Shown: piece after piece, positions 23,482 to 32,395 of the stretch | Position numbering within the stretch: position 1 is the stretch's first letter | How the letters are laid out: every line of letters starts with the position of its first letter | Source of the DNA: Sphingomonas canadensis | Lineage (GTDB): Bacteria; Pseudomonadota; Alphaproteobacteria; Sphingomonadales; Sphingomonadaceae | Reading direction: 5' to 3' | NCBI RefSeq assembly: GCF_026013525.1 | Contig: NZ_JAPDRA010000012.1 | Location: forward strand, 1-64,000 | Length of the DNA: 64,000 nucleotides | The notes under the pieces: model-generated | What the model was told of the DNA's origin: nothing | The model's input: only the letters and a program-made list of their open reading frames with translations | The model's database searches: none | Made by a program: the position numbers and the translations under genes

Positions 23482-24897
23482 TCAGGCGTCGTGCAGGCCG
23501 ATCCCGATCGAGGCGCGCGCGTGGTCCGATTCCGACGATACGACAGGGTAGGCGCAGTAATCGGCGGCGTAATAGGCGCTCGGCCGGTGGTTGCCGGACC
23601 AGCCGACGCCGCCGAACGGCGCGGAGGAGGAGGCGCCGTTGGTCGGCCGGTTCCAGTTGACGATGCCCGCGCGGATATTCGCCCAGAACCGGTCGTAGAG
23701 CTGCGGATCCTGGCTTACCAGGCTGGCGGACAGACCATAGCGGGTGTTGTTCGCTTCGGTGATCGCGTCGTCGAAGCTGGCGGCGCGGAACACCTGGAGG
23801 ATCGGGCCGAACAGCTCGACGTCGGGCTTCTCGCTCGCGTCGGTCATGTCGATCACGCCGGGGGTGAGGAAGGGGCGGCCGTCGATTGGGCGCTCCATGT
23901 GCCGCAGCGGCCTTCCGCCGCGGGTGGACAGCGCCAGGAAGCTCTCGGTGAGCATGTCGGCGGTGTCGTTGTCGATCACCGGGCCCATGAACGGGGCGGG
24001 ATCGGCGTGCGGTTCGCCGATGATCAGGCGGCCGATCAGCTTGTTCAGCTCGGTCATCAGCGGATCGAACAGCTTCTGGTCAACGATCAGCCGCCGCGCC
24101 GCCGTGCAGCGTTGGCCCGCGGTGGTGAAGGCCGATTGCAGCACCAGGATCGCCGCCGAATAGATGTCGGGCGTATCCCACACCAGGATCGGGTTGTTGC
24201 CGCCCATCTCCAGCGCCAGAATCTTTTCCGGCCGCGTCGCGAACATGCGGTTGAGCGCGATACCCGTATTGGCGGAACCGGTGAACAGCAGCCCGTCGAT
24301 ATCCGGGTGGCCTGCCAGCGCCTTGCCCTCGTCTGGCCCGCCGGGCAGCAGGCGCACGCAGCCTTCCGGAATGCCGGCGGCATGGAAGCATTCGACCAGG
24401 AAGGCGCCGCTGGCGGGCGTCTTCTCCGAAGGCTTGAATACCACGGCGTTGCCGGCGAGCAGCGCCGGGACGATGTGCCCGTTGGGCAGATGCGCGGGGA
24501 AATTATAGGGTCCGAGCACCGCGAGCACGCCATGCGGCTTGTGCCGCAGCGCCAGGCGGACGTTCATCGGGGCGTCGATGCGCTGCTGGCCGGTACGCTG
24601 CGAATAGGCGGCGACCGAGATGTCGACCTTGCCGATCACGCTTTCGACCTCGGACCGGGACTCCCACAACGGCTTGCCCGTCTCGCGCGCGATCACGTCG
24701 GCGAAGGCATCCGCCTTCTGCCGCACGACGTTGGCGAAGCGGCGAAGCGCTTCGATACGATAGGTCAGCGGCCGCGCGGCCCATCCGGCCCAGCTAGCGC
24801 GTGCGTGCGCGACTTCCGTATCGACGTCGCCCGTGCGCTGGCGCCAAAGCACCGCGCCCGTCGCCGGTTCGGTAGAAATGATTTCCTGGCCGGGCAT
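23482..24897 (-). CDS. astD: Succinylglutamate-semialdehyde dehydrogenase
   Basis: A 471-residue aldehyde dehydrogenase of the arginine succinyltransferase pathway, oxidising N-succinylglutamate semialdehyde with NAD+. Family signatures: LGPYNFPAHLPNGHIVPALLAGN, FTGSANTG, ALEMGGNNP with the general-base Glu, and the catalytic Cys C264 in TAGQRCTAARR. Length and start fit AstD. The ATG overlaps the stop of a tiny upstream ORF (TAATG), which itself overlaps selO. No other ast genes are in the window. Confidence 0.88.
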   Translation of the reverse strand: MPGQEIISTEPATGAVLWRQRTGDVDTEVAHARASWAGWAARPLTYRIEALRRFANVVRQKADAFADVIARETGKPLWESRSEVESVIGKVDISVAAYSQRTGQQRIDAPMNVRLALRHKPHGVLAVLGPYNFPAHLPNGHIVPALLAGNAVVFKPSEKTPASGAFLVECFHAAGIPEGCVRLLPGGPDEGKALAGHPDIDGLLFTGSANTGIALNRMFATRPEKILALEMGGNNPILVWDTPDIYSAAILVLQSAFTTAGQRCTAARRLIVDQKLFDPLMTELNKLIGRLIIGEPHADPAPFMGPVIDNDTADMLTESFLALSTRGGRPLRHMERPIDGRPFLTPGVIDMTDASEKPDVELFGPILQVFRAASFDDAITEANNTRYGLSASLVSQDPQLYDRFWANIRAGIVNWNRPTNGASSSAPFGGVGWSGNHRPSAYYAADYCAYPVVSSESDHARASIGIGLHDA

Positions 24898-24983
24898 TAT
24901 TTGGGACTGACTTGGTCCTTGAAGTGATGTGCGCGCTCTTGCACCAAATCGGTGCCGGTTGCCACACCCGCAATGATCCTCAT
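24897..24983 (-). CDS. Candidate 28-residue ORF nested between selO and astD
   Basis: A 28-codon frame starts with an ATG overlapping the selO stop (ATGA) and ends with a TAA overlapping the astD ATG (TAATG). The peptide begins MRIIAGVATGTDLVQE and ends DQVSPK; it has no signal peptide or membrane segment and no recognised family. GC at third positions is lower than in the flanking genes. Perfect fit of both junctions favours a translated coupling peptide, but chance or a decayed gene remnant is possible. Confidence 0.4.
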   Translation of the reverse strand: MRIIAGVATGTDLVQERAHHFKDQVSPK

Positions 24984-26344
24984 TTCAAAGCATCTCCCAT
25001 CGCGCGAACTGCGGCGATCTTGTGGGTGAACGGCGCCCAGTCTTCCTCGCGGTCGATCGCGGCCCAGATGGCCTCCACTTCGTCGATCAGCATCGCGCAG
25101 GGTTCCGGATTCCGCCAATATGGGTGGTCGCGCGATTTTCGCGGCGCATAGGCGGCGAGCTGGGCCGCGAAGCCGTCGAAACGGGCAGGATAGCCCGCAG
25201 GCCGCGCGCCGCCGAAGAAATCGAAGAAGAAACGGTCGAGCCCCACGCCCGATCCGTTCAGCGCCCGCTCCATCGCGGCGATCAGGTGCGAATCCTCCGC
25301 CGCCCCGCGCGGCACAACGCCCAGCCGCCACAGCAGTGCCGCCGCCACCTCCTCCTGATAGCGCGCGCCGAACCCCTCCAGCACGCCGGCCAGTTCCTCC
25401 TGCGGTGCGATCAGCGTCAGCGAGGCGGCGAGCTGCATCGCGTCCCAATAGATCGCCTCGGGCTGGCGGCCGAAGGCGTGGAGGCCCTGCTGGTCGAAAT
25501 AGGCCGCGGTGAAGGCCGGGTCCCATTCGGGCGCCCAGCGCCAGGGACCGTAATCGAAGCTCTCCCCGGTAACGTTGATGTTGTCGCTGTTGAGCACGCC
25601 ATGGACGAAACCCGCCGCCATGAAGCGCCCCGCGAGCCGCGCCGTGCGCGCGACGACGTTGCCCAGAAGCTGCAGCGCAGGCTCGGCGCCGGGCTCCTCG
25701 CCGTGGAGGTGGCGCAACACATAGGCCGCCAGTCGCGCCATCTCTGCCTCCTGCCCGAAATAGGCGAGGCGCTGGAAGGTGCCGATGCGGATGTGCCCGT
25801 GGCTGAGCCGCACCAGTACGGAGGACCGGGTGGGCGAGGGCTCGTCGCCGCGTACCAGCGCCTCGCCGGTTTCGATCAGCGAGAAGCTGCGCGAGGTCTC
25901 GACGCCCAGCGCCTCCAGCATTTCCGTCGCCAGCACCTCGCGGACGCCGCCCTTCAGCGTCAGCCGCCCGTCGCCGAAGCGGCTGTAGGGGGTGGTGCCG
26001 CTGCCCTTGGTCCCCAGATCGAGCAGCCGGCCGCGTCCGTCCCCGCCGCCCTCGCGGAGCTGGGCGAACAGGAATCCGCGCCCGTCGCCGATATCGGGAT
26101 TGTACACGCGGAACTGGTGGCCGTGGTATCGTAGCGCCAGCGGACGGGCCAGGCTGCCGGGCAGCGGCTCGAAGCGGGCGAAATGGGCGATCCAGCGATC
26201 GTCGTCGAGATCGGCGAGCCCCACCTGCGCCGCCGCGCGATCGTTGCGGAAGCGCAGGATCGCCTTGGGAAAGGCCGCCGCCTCCACCGGATCGTAGAAA
26301 GCTTCGCCGAGTTCGAGGATCGTCTGTTGCGGAGAGAAGGCCAT
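24980..26344 (-). CDS. selO: SelO/YdiU family protein adenylyltransferase
   Basis: A 454-residue pseudokinase-fold enzyme that transfers AMP to proteins. Markers: YHGHQFRVYNPDIGDGRGFLFAQL, the LDLGTKGSGTTPYSRFGDGRLTLKGGVRE block, and the metal/active site region FVHGVLNSDNINVTGESFDYGPWRW. The ATG at 26344 matches the family N-terminus; the longer frame upstream covers the divergent hydrolase gene. Length is close to the usual 460-490. Divergent from the alpha/beta hydrolase gene with 18 bp between starts. Confidence 0.93.
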   Translation of the reverse strand: MAFSPQQTILELGEAFYDPVEAAAFPKAILRFRNDRAAAQVGLADLDDDRWIAHFARFEPLPGSLARPLALRYHGHQFRVYNPDIGDGRGFLFAQLREGGGDGRGRLLDLGTKGSGTTPYSRFGDGRLTLKGGVREVLATEMLEALGVETSRSFSLIETGEALVRGDEPSPTRSSVLVRLSHGHIRIGTFQRLAYFGQEAEMARLAAYVLRHLHGEEPGAEPALQLLGNVVARTARLAGRFMAAGFVHGVLNSDNINVTGESFDYGPWRWAPEWDPAFTAAYFDQQGLHAFGRQPEAIYWDAMQLAASLTLIAPQEELAGVLEGFGARYQEEVAAALLWRLGVVPRGAAEDSHLIAAMERALNGSGVGLDRFFFDFFGGARPAGYPARFDGFAAQLAAYAPRKSRDHPYWRNPEPCAMLIDEVEAIWAAIDREEDWAPFTHKIAAVRAMGDALK

Positions 26345-26362
26345 CCGGCGATATGGGGGAGG

Positions 26363-27274
26363 ATGGGTGACCGGCGCAACCTTGCCCCCTGGGTGGACAA
26401 ATATTGGTGGTCCAACGACGGACTGCGGCTGCACTACCGCGAATATGAGGGGCCGGCGGACAAGCCGGCGATACTCTGCTTCCCGGGGCTGACCCGCAAC
26501 GCCCGCGATTATGAGGGCGTGGCTGAGCGGCTGGCGGGGAAGTGGCGCGTGCTGGCGGTGGAGTTCCGCGGGCGCGGCGAGAGCGCCTATGCCAAGGACC
26601 CGATGTCCTATGTGCCGCTGACCTATTTCCAGGATGTGCAGGCGTTGCTGGCGGAAGCGGGGGTGGATCGCTTCGTGGCGATCGGCACATCGCTGGGCGG
26701 GATCGTGACGATGCTGTTGGCCGCCACCGAGCGCGACCGGCTGGCCGGTGCGGTGCTGAACGACGTCGGGCCGGAGATCGGGGCGGCGGGGCTGGCGCGC
26801 ATCCGAACCTATGTCGGCAAGCCGGTGCAATATCCCACCTGGATGCACGCCGCCCGCGCCATTGCCGAGGGGAACCGCGACGTGTTCCCCAACTATGGCA
26901 TCGAGGATTGGCTGCGCATGGCGAAGCGGCTGTGCCGGCTCAATTCGTCAGGCCGGATCGTCTACGACTATGACATGAAGATCGCCGAGCCCTTCCGCGT
27001 GCCGGGCAACGAGGCGGGGCCGGACATGTGGCGCGCGCTGGACGGGCTGAAGGACAAGCCCCTGCTGGTGGTGCGCGGCGCGCGATCGGACATTTTGAGC
27101 GCCAGCGTGGCCGACCGGATGATCGAATATCTGCCTGGCGCCGAACTGGTCACTATCCCGGACGTGGGCCACGCCCCCACGCTGGAGGAGCCGGAGGCCG
27201 CGGCCGGGATCGACCGGTTGCTGGCCAAGGCGGCCAAGGGCGCCAAGCCGGCGGCGAGGGCCAAGGCGGGCTAG
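26363..27274 (+). CDS. Alpha/beta-fold hydrolase
   Basis: A 303-residue hydrolase. The oxyanion region is LCFPGLTRNARDYEG, the nucleophile elbow is GTSLGGI, the acid is probably Asp in ARSDILSA and the His is in IPDVGHAPTLEEPEA, giving a full catalytic triad. The C-terminus is an Ala/Lys-rich tail (KAAKGAKPAARAKAG). Substrate unknown. The chosen ATG is directly preceded by GGGGGAGG, unusually close. The following membrane-protein gene starts at the base after its stop. Confidence 0.88.
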   Translation: MGDRRNLAPWVDKYWWSNDGLRLHYREYEGPADKPAILCFPGLTRNARDYEGVAERLAGKWRVLAVEFRGRGESAYAKDPMSYVPLTYFQDVQALLAEAGVDRFVAIGTSLGGIVTMLLAATERDRLAGAVLNDVGPEIGAAGLARIRTYVGKPVQYPTWMHAARAIAEGNRDVFPNYGIEDWLRMAKRLCRLNSSGRIVYDYDMKIAEPFRVPGNEAGPDMWRALDGLKDKPLLVVRGARSDILSASVADRMIEYLPGAELVTIPDVGHAPTLEEPEAAAGIDRLLAKAAKGAKPAARAKAG

Positions 27275-27523
27275 ATGTTCGTCCGCATCGTCCTGGTGGC
27301 GGGCCTGCTGTCCGGCATGCTGGCGGCGGGCGTGATGTGCGCGATCGCGCTCGATCACAATCCGCAGGGCGAGTTCGCCGATCCGGCGACGGGGGCTTGG
27401 GTGACGGGCAACCTGGTGCCGCTGGCGGCCATATGGTTCGGCGTGGTGTTCGCGCCCTTTGCCGCGGTCGCACTCACCGGCTTCCTCATCGTGCGGATCG
27501 CGGCTATGCGCGACGGCGACTGA
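27275..27523 (+). CDS. Small two-helix membrane protein
   Basis: An 82-residue protein with two hydrophobic segments (about residues 4-26 and 45-76) separated by a short soluble loop (DHNPQGEFADPATGAW). It begins at the base after the stop of the hydrolase and ends 5 bp before the glycosyltransferase ATG, so it belongs to that three-gene unit. I recognise no family. Confidence 0.75.
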   Translation: MFVRIVLVAGLLSGMLAAGVMCAIALDHNPQGEFADPATGAWVTGNLVPLAAIWFGVVFAPFAAVALTGFLIVRIAAMRDGD

Positions 27524-27528
27524 CCGCC

Positions 27529-28671
27529 ATGTCCTCCATCCATATCCTCCACCTCCACTCCACCTTCGCGCTCGGCGGGAAGGAGGCGCGCGCCGTGCGG
27601 CTGATGAACGCATTCGGCGATCGCGCGCGGCACACCATCGTATCTTCGATGCCCGATCAGCTCGGCGCGCGCGACGCGATCGCCAAGGGCATCAAATATG
27701 AGATCGCGCAGGACCCGCCGCCGCTCACCGGCCGGCCCTCGGTCAAGCGCTATGAGGCGATCGCGCGCTTCATGCGCCGGTTCGATCTGGTGCTGACCTA
27801 TAATTGGGGCGCGATCGACGGGGTGATGGCCGCGCGCGTGTTCGGCAAGGGCCTGCCCCCGGTGATCCACCATGAGGACGGTTTCAACGCCGACGAGGCG
27901 CACCGGCTGAACCCCGTGCGCAACATGTACCGCCGGATCGCGCTGCCCGCCGCCAACGCGCTGGTGGTGCCATCCTACACGCTGGAGCATATCGCGGAGA
28001 AGATGTGGGGCCAGCCGCCCGAACGGCTGCGCTACATCGCGAACGGCATCGACACCGCAGCCTATGCCCGCAAGCCCGATCCGAAGGCGATCCCGGGCTT
28101 TGAGCGGCGCGAGGGCGAGGTGGTGATCGGGACCGTCGCCGGGCTGCGCGCGGTGAAGGACCTGCCCAAGCTGGTGCGCGCCGTGGCCGGGCTGGGCATG
28201 CGGTTCCGGCTGGTGATCGCCGGCGAGGGGCCGGAGCGGCAGGCGATCCTGGATCAGGCAGAGCTGATGGCGATCGAGGACAAGCTGGTGATGCCCGGCT
28301 TCCTGCCCGATCCGCACCGCTACATCGGCCTGTTCGACATCTATGCGCTGTCGTCAAAGAGCGAGCAGGCGCCGATATCGGTGATCGAGGCGATGGCGGC
28401 GGGGCTTCCCGTGGTGTCGCCGGTCGTCGGCGACGTCTCGCAGATGGTGGGGAAGCGCAACCAGCCCTATCTCGCCAACCCTATCGACAAGAAGATCGAG
28501 GTGTTCCTGCGCGACCGGCTGGAACGGCTGGCACTCTCGCCCGAGGAGCGCACGCTGGTGGGCGAAGAGAACCGCCAGCGCGCCCACGATCTGTTCGACG
28601 AGAAGGCCATGATCGCCGCCTATGCGCAGCTTTACGGAGAGGCGATGGGCCGCCCCGGGGTGTTAGGCTGA
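27529..28671 (+). CDS. Glycosyltransferase family 4 (GT-B) protein
   Basis: A 380-residue GT-B glycosyltransferase. The N-terminal domain starts MSSIHILHLHSTFALGGKEARAVRL, with the glycine-rich acceptor loop. The C-terminal donor domain has VVIGTVAGLRAVKDLPKLV, LVIAGEGPERQAI and the EX7E region SEQAPISVIEAMAAGLPVVS. Donor sugar and acceptor are unknown; an envelope or exopolysaccharide role is possible. The ATG at 27529 is 5 bp after the small membrane gene. Confidence 0.88.
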   Translation: MSSIHILHLHSTFALGGKEARAVRLMNAFGDRARHTIVSSMPDQLGARDAIAKGIKYEIAQDPPPLTGRPSVKRYEAIARFMRRFDLVLTYNWGAIDGVMAARVFGKGLPPVIHHEDGFNADEAHRLNPVRNMYRRIALPAANALVVPSYTLEHIAEKMWGQPPERLRYIANGIDTAAYARKPDPKAIPGFERREGEVVIGTVAGLRAVKDLPKLVRAVAGLGMRFRLVIAGEGPERQAILDQAELMAIEDKLVMPGFLPDPHRYIGLFDIYALSSKSEQAPISVIEAMAAGLPVVSPVVGDVSQMVGKRNQPYLANPIDKKIEVFLRDRLERLALSPEERTLVGEENRQRAHDLFDEKAMIAAYAQLYGEAMGRPGVLG

Positions 28672-28735
28672 TATTCCCCTCGCTTGTTGGCCGTGTTCCG
28701 GCTAGCTAATCGCGCGATTTTTTCTGGAGGAACGT

Positions 28736-30139
28736 TTGTTCAAGGGTCTGAAGCCCATCGTATACGGCGGCCGCGAGGTATGGCCGCTGGTCGAGGGCGG
28801 CAAGGGCGTTTCGGCGACCAATCATGCGAGCGCGGGCGCCTGGGCCGCCGCGGGCGGCATCGGCACGGTTTCCGCGGTCAACGCCGACAGCTATGACGCG
28901 GACGGCAAGATCATCCCGCAGATCTATCGCGCGCTCACGCGGCGCGAGCGGCATGAGGAGCTGATCCAGTACGCGATCGACGGCGCGGTGCAGCAGGTGC
29001 GGCGCGCGTTCGACATCGCGGGCGGCAAGGGCGCGATCAACATCAACGTGCTGTGGGAGATGGGTGGCGCGCAGCGCGTGCTCCATGGCGTGCTGGAGCG
29101 GACGCGGGGGCTGGTCTCCGGCGTCACCTGCGGCGCGGGCATGCCCTACAAGCTCAGCGAGATCGCCGCGGGGTACAATGTCAGCTACCTGCCGATCGTC
29201 AGCTCGGCGCGCGCCTTCCGCGCACTGTGGAAGCGCGCCTATTCGAAGGCGGCGGAGTGGCTGTCGGCGGTGGTCTATGAGGACCCGTGGCTCGCGGGCG
29301 GGCACAACGGCCTGTCCAACGCGGAAGACCCGCGCCAGCCGGAGGACCCCTATCCGCGCGTGAAGGCGCTGCGCGAGACGATGCGCGAAGGCGGCATTTC
29401 CGACGACGTGCCGATCGTGATGGCGGGCGGCGTCTGGTATCTGCGCGACTGGAACGACTGGATCGACAATCCGGAGCTGGGCACCATCGCCTTCCAGTTC
29501 GGCACCCGGCCGCTGCTGACCAAGGAAAGCCCGATCCCGGACGTGTGGAAATCACGCCTGATGGAGCTGGACGAGGGCGATATCCTGCTCCACCGCTTCT
29601 CGCCGACCGGCTTCTATTCCTCGGCGGTGCGCAACCCGTTCCTGCGCAACCTTGAGGCGCGCAGCGAGCGGCAGATTCCCTATTCGACCGAACAGGCCGG
29701 CGATCACACCTTCCAGCTCGACGTGGGGGTGAAGGGCAAGAACTTCTGGGTGACGCGCAACGATCTGCTTCGCGCGCGCGAATGGTTCGGCCTGGGCTTC
29801 ACCACCGCGCTCAAGACGCCGGACAACACGCTGGTGTTCGTGACGCAGCAGGAGCAGCAGGTGATCCGCAAGGACCAGGCCGACTGCATGGGCTGCCTCA
29901 GCCAGTGCCAGTTCTCGTCCTGGGCGGATACCGAGACGAACTCGACCGGGCGGCTGGCCGATCCGCGCAGCTTCTGCATCCAGAAGACGCTGCAGGAGAT
30001 CGCCCATGGCGGCGATCCGGACCAGAACCTGATGTTCGCCGGCCACGCGGCGTTTCAGTTCAAGAAGGACCCCTTCTATTCCAACGGCTTCGTCCCCACG
30101 GTGAAGCAGTTGGTGGACCGCATCCTGACCGGCGACTGA
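28736..30139 (+). CDS. Nitronate monooxygenase-like flavoprotein with C-terminal Cys cluster
   Basis: A 467-residue FMN-barrel protein of the nitronate monooxygenase/2-nitropropane dioxygenase family (TIM barrel with GGHNGL substrate loop and VPIVMAGGVWYLRDW, FQFGTRPLLT phosphate-binding region). The start is TTG at 28736, fixed by GGAGG at 28726-28730. About 100 residues longer than classic class I enzymes: the C-terminal part carries C384, C387, C391 (DCMGCLSQCQF) and C414, a pattern suited to an Fe-S cluster or zinc. That addition implies electron transfer beyond simple nitronate oxidation; the reaction is not established. Confidence 0.8.
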   Translation: MFKGLKPIVYGGREVWPLVEGGKGVSATNHASAGAWAAAGGIGTVSAVNADSYDADGKIIPQIYRALTRRERHEELIQYAIDGAVQQVRRAFDIAGGKGAININVLWEMGGAQRVLHGVLERTRGLVSGVTCGAGMPYKLSEIAAGYNVSYLPIVSSARAFRALWKRAYSKAAEWLSAVVYEDPWLAGGHNGLSNAEDPRQPEDPYPRVKALRETMREGGISDDVPIVMAGGVWYLRDWNDWIDNPELGTIAFQFGTRPLLTKESPIPDVWKSRLMELDEGDILLHRFSPTGFYSSAVRNPFLRNLEARSERQIPYSTEQAGDHTFQLDVGVKGKNFWVTRNDLLRAREWFGLGFTTALKTPDNTLVFVTQQEQQVIRKDQADCMGCLSQCQFSSWADTETNSTGRLADPRSFCIQKTLQEIAHGGDPDQNLMFAGHAAFQFKKDPFYSNGFVPTVKQLVDRILTGD

Positions 30140-30146
30140 TCCCCGT

Positions 30147-30599
30147 TCAGGGGAGCAGCGCCGGGCGGCCCAGGGCGTTCCAGGCGAGCAGGCTGGACAG
30201 CGCGAGCACCGAGAGCGCGGCGAAGATCACGATCGCGCGGCCCAGCCGTTCGTCCATCTCTTCGCGCCGGGCGTTCTGGCGGGCGGCGGCGGCCTCGTCC
30301 GGGATGGAGGCGGTGTCGTTGCGCTGCTGCGGGCGCCCTTCGACCAGCGCGGCGACGTCGATGCGTTCCTGAAGGCGCACGCCGAAGGCCTCGCCCCGGC
30401 TCCACACCGTGCGCGCGGCAAAGGAGGCGGCGGGCGAACGGATCTCCAGATAGGTGCCCGGGGCCGGGGGCGTGGCGCTGCGCAGCTCCATGCCCCGCGA
30501 CGATACGTTCGAGATGGTCGCGAACGGGCGATTGCGGTCATACCGGGTAGCTGCGGCGATGCGGACGGGTCGCCTGGGTTCGCGCTGGTGCATTGCCAT
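30147..30599 (-). CDS. PilZ-domain protein with C-terminal membrane anchor
   Basis: A 150-residue protein. The N-terminal PilZ domain has the RxxxR-type start (QREPRRPVRI) and the NVSSRGMEL motif (D/NxSxxG), so c-di-GMP binding is likely. A charged linker leads to one hydrophobic helix (about 123-142: AIVIFAALSVLALSSLLAW) close to the C-terminus, giving a tail-anchored layout. Convergent with the preceding flavoprotein gene. It could respond to the GGDEF enzyme at 22-23 kb. Confidence 0.8.
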   Translation of the reverse strand: MAMHQREPRRPVRIAAATRYDRNRPFATISNVSSRGMELRSATPPAPGTYLEIRSPAASFAARTVWSRGEAFGVRLQERIDVAALVEGRPQQRNDTASIPDEAAAARQNARREEMDERLGRAIVIFAALSVLALSSLLAWNALGRPALLP

Positions 30600-30809
30600 C
30601 CTCCGGGCGGCCAGGATGTTGCGAGGTTCCCGCCGCGATTGATCTGCAAATCGCGATGCGCGCCGGCGCTTAACGAAAACCTTCCGAGCGCGGTTAACGG
30701 GCGCCGGAACGGGTAAGTCCGGATGGCGCCGGCAAGATTTTGCAAACCATGAAGAGCGCCACGCCCCGGGGATCGTTTCGCTGCGCGGCCGTCCGGTGCG
30801 CGCGACAGC

Positions 30810-31805
30810 CTATAGCCAGCCCTCGAACACCTGGTCGGGCGGGCGATGGCCGTCCACCCAGCTCCGGATGTTGGCGATCACCTTCGCGCCCATCGCCTCG
30901 CGCCCCTCGAACGTCGCCGAGCCGAGGTGGGGGAGGAGCACCACATTGTCGAGCGGGATCAGGCGCGGGTCCACCGCAGGTTCGCCGACATAGACGTCGA
31001 GCCCAGCGCCGGCGATGCGGCCGTTCACCAGCGCTTGGACGAGCGCCTCCGGATCGACGATTTCCCCGCGGGCGGTGTTGATCAGCCAGCCGTCCGGCCC
31101 GAGCAGATCCAGCCGCCGCGCGTCGATCAGGCCGTCCGTATCCGCCGTATGGGGGCAATGGATGGTCAGGATTTCCGCCGCCGCCAGCATCGAATCGACA
31201 TCGTCATGCCAGGTCGCGCCAAGCTGTGCCTCCAGCACGCCCGGCAGGCGCTGGCGCTGGTGATAATGGATCTGGAGCCCGAACGCGCGGGCCCGTGCCG
31301 CCACCGCCTGCCCGATGCGGCCCATGCCCAGGATGCCCAGCTTGCGCCCGCCGATCCGGTGGCCGCGCATCGCGGTGGGCGCCCATCCGGTCCACTGCCC
31401 GGCGCGGACCAGCTTGTCGCCTTCTGCCAGGCGGCGCGGGGCGGCGAGGATCAGCGCCATCGCCAGATCCGCGGTATCCTCGCTCAGCACGCCGGGCGTG
31501 TTGGTGACCAGGATGCCGCGCGCGCGCGCAGCTTTCAGATCGATGTGTCCGATGCCTGCGCCGTAATTGGCGATAAGCCGCAGCCTTTCGCCGGCGCCGG
31601 CGATAAGATCGGCATCGATACGGTCGGTCACGGTCGGGACAAACACCTCGGTATCGGCCATTGCCGCGGCCAGCTCTGCACGGTCCATCGCGTGATCGTC
31701 CGGGTTCAGCACCGCGTCGAACAGTTCCGACATGCGGGCCTGGGTGCCGTCGGGGAGCGTGCGCGTGACCGTCACGCGCGGGCGGGCAGGGTGCTGCTGT
31801 ACCAT
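30810..31805 (-). CDS. D-isomer-specific 2-hydroxyacid dehydrogenase (glyoxylate/hydroxypyruvate reductase type)
   Basis: A 331-residue NAD(P)-dependent dehydrogenase. The Rossmann motif is LGILGMGRIGQAVAARARAFG. Catalytic residues are Arg in LINTARGEIVD, Glu in GLDVYVGEP and His in VVLLPHLGSAT. The substrate pocket LIANYGAGIGHIDL resembles glyoxylate reductases. An in-frame earlier start at 31841 exists; ATG 31805 gives the family N-terminus. It is divergent from the SH3-domain gene. With malate synthase 4 kb away a glyoxylate link is possible but not shown. Confidence 0.88.
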   Translation of the reverse strand: MVQQHPARPRVTVTRTLPDGTQARMSELFDAVLNPDDHAMDRAELAAAMADTEVFVPTVTDRIDADLIAGAGERLRLIANYGAGIGHIDLKAARARGILVTNTPGVLSEDTADLAMALILAAPRRLAEGDKLVRAGQWTGWAPTAMRGHRIGGRKLGILGMGRIGQAVAARARAFGLQIHYHQRQRLPGVLEAQLGATWHDDVDSMLAAAEILTIHCPHTADTDGLIDARRLDLLGPDGWLINTARGEIVDPEALVQALVNGRIAGAGLDVYVGEPAVDPRLIPLDNVVLLPHLGSATFEGREAMGAKVIANIRSWVDGHRPPDQVFEGWL

Positions 31806-31902
31806 TGCGGGCGGATTGGCGCGGCGGCGCGCGCCAGTCAACGGGTTGAAGCTTCTCGCCCGGCCGCGATAGAAGGGGGTTAACGGCTACAAGGGGATCG
31901 CA

Positions 31903-32391
31903 ATGCGTTGGTGGAAGGGGCTGGCGATCGGCGTGATCACGCTGTGCGCCGCCGCATGGTCGGTCGAGGAGGCGCAGGCGCAGCGCAAGCCGCCCTATTT
32001 CGCCTCGATCACCGCTTCCAAGGCGCGGATGCGCACCGGCCCCGGGCGCAACTATCCTGCGAGCTGGCTGTACCAGCGCGAGGACCTGCCGATCAAAGTC
32101 ATCGACATCTATGGCGAGTGGCGCAAGATCGAGGATCCGGACGGCACCCAGGGATGGATGCAGGTCAACATGCTGAGCGACACCCGCACCGCGATGGTGA
32201 TCGGCCAGATCATCGAGATGCGGTCGGCTCCGGCATTCGACGCGCGCGTCAACTGGCGGGCCGCGCCTGGCGTGGTGGGGCGGGTGAGCAAATGTTCGCG
32301 CGGATGGTGCTGGTTCGACGTGCGCGGCCGCGGCGGATATGTCGAGAAGACGCACCTGTGGGGCGTCGATCCGAACGAGACGTTGCCCTGA
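31903..32391 (+). CDS. Exported SH3-domain protein
   Basis: A 162-residue protein with a Sec signal peptide (residues 1-27, ending AQAQ) and two SH3b-type repeats (about 35-92 SKARMRTGPGRNYPASWLYQREDLPIKV... and 98-155 IEMRSAPAFDARVNW...). Bacterial SH3 repeats often bind cell wall. A pair of Cys (KCSRGWCWF) may bridge in the periplasm. It is 4 bp before the prepilin peptidase gene, so they may be cotranscribed. Confidence 0.85.
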   Translation: MRWWKGLAIGVITLCAAAWSVEEAQAQRKPPYFASITASKARMRTGPGRNYPASWLYQREDLPIKVIDIYGEWRKIEDPDGTQGWMQVNMLSDTRTAMVIGQIIEMRSAPAFDARVNWRAAPGVVGRVSKCSRGWCWFDVRGRGGYVEKTHLWGVDPNETLP

Positions 32392-32395
32392 CGCC

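Noticed and set aside
26345..26848. Upstream extension of selO
   Set aside because: The extension overlaps the divergent hydrolase gene and lacks family residues; the ATG at 26344 matches the SelO N-terminus.
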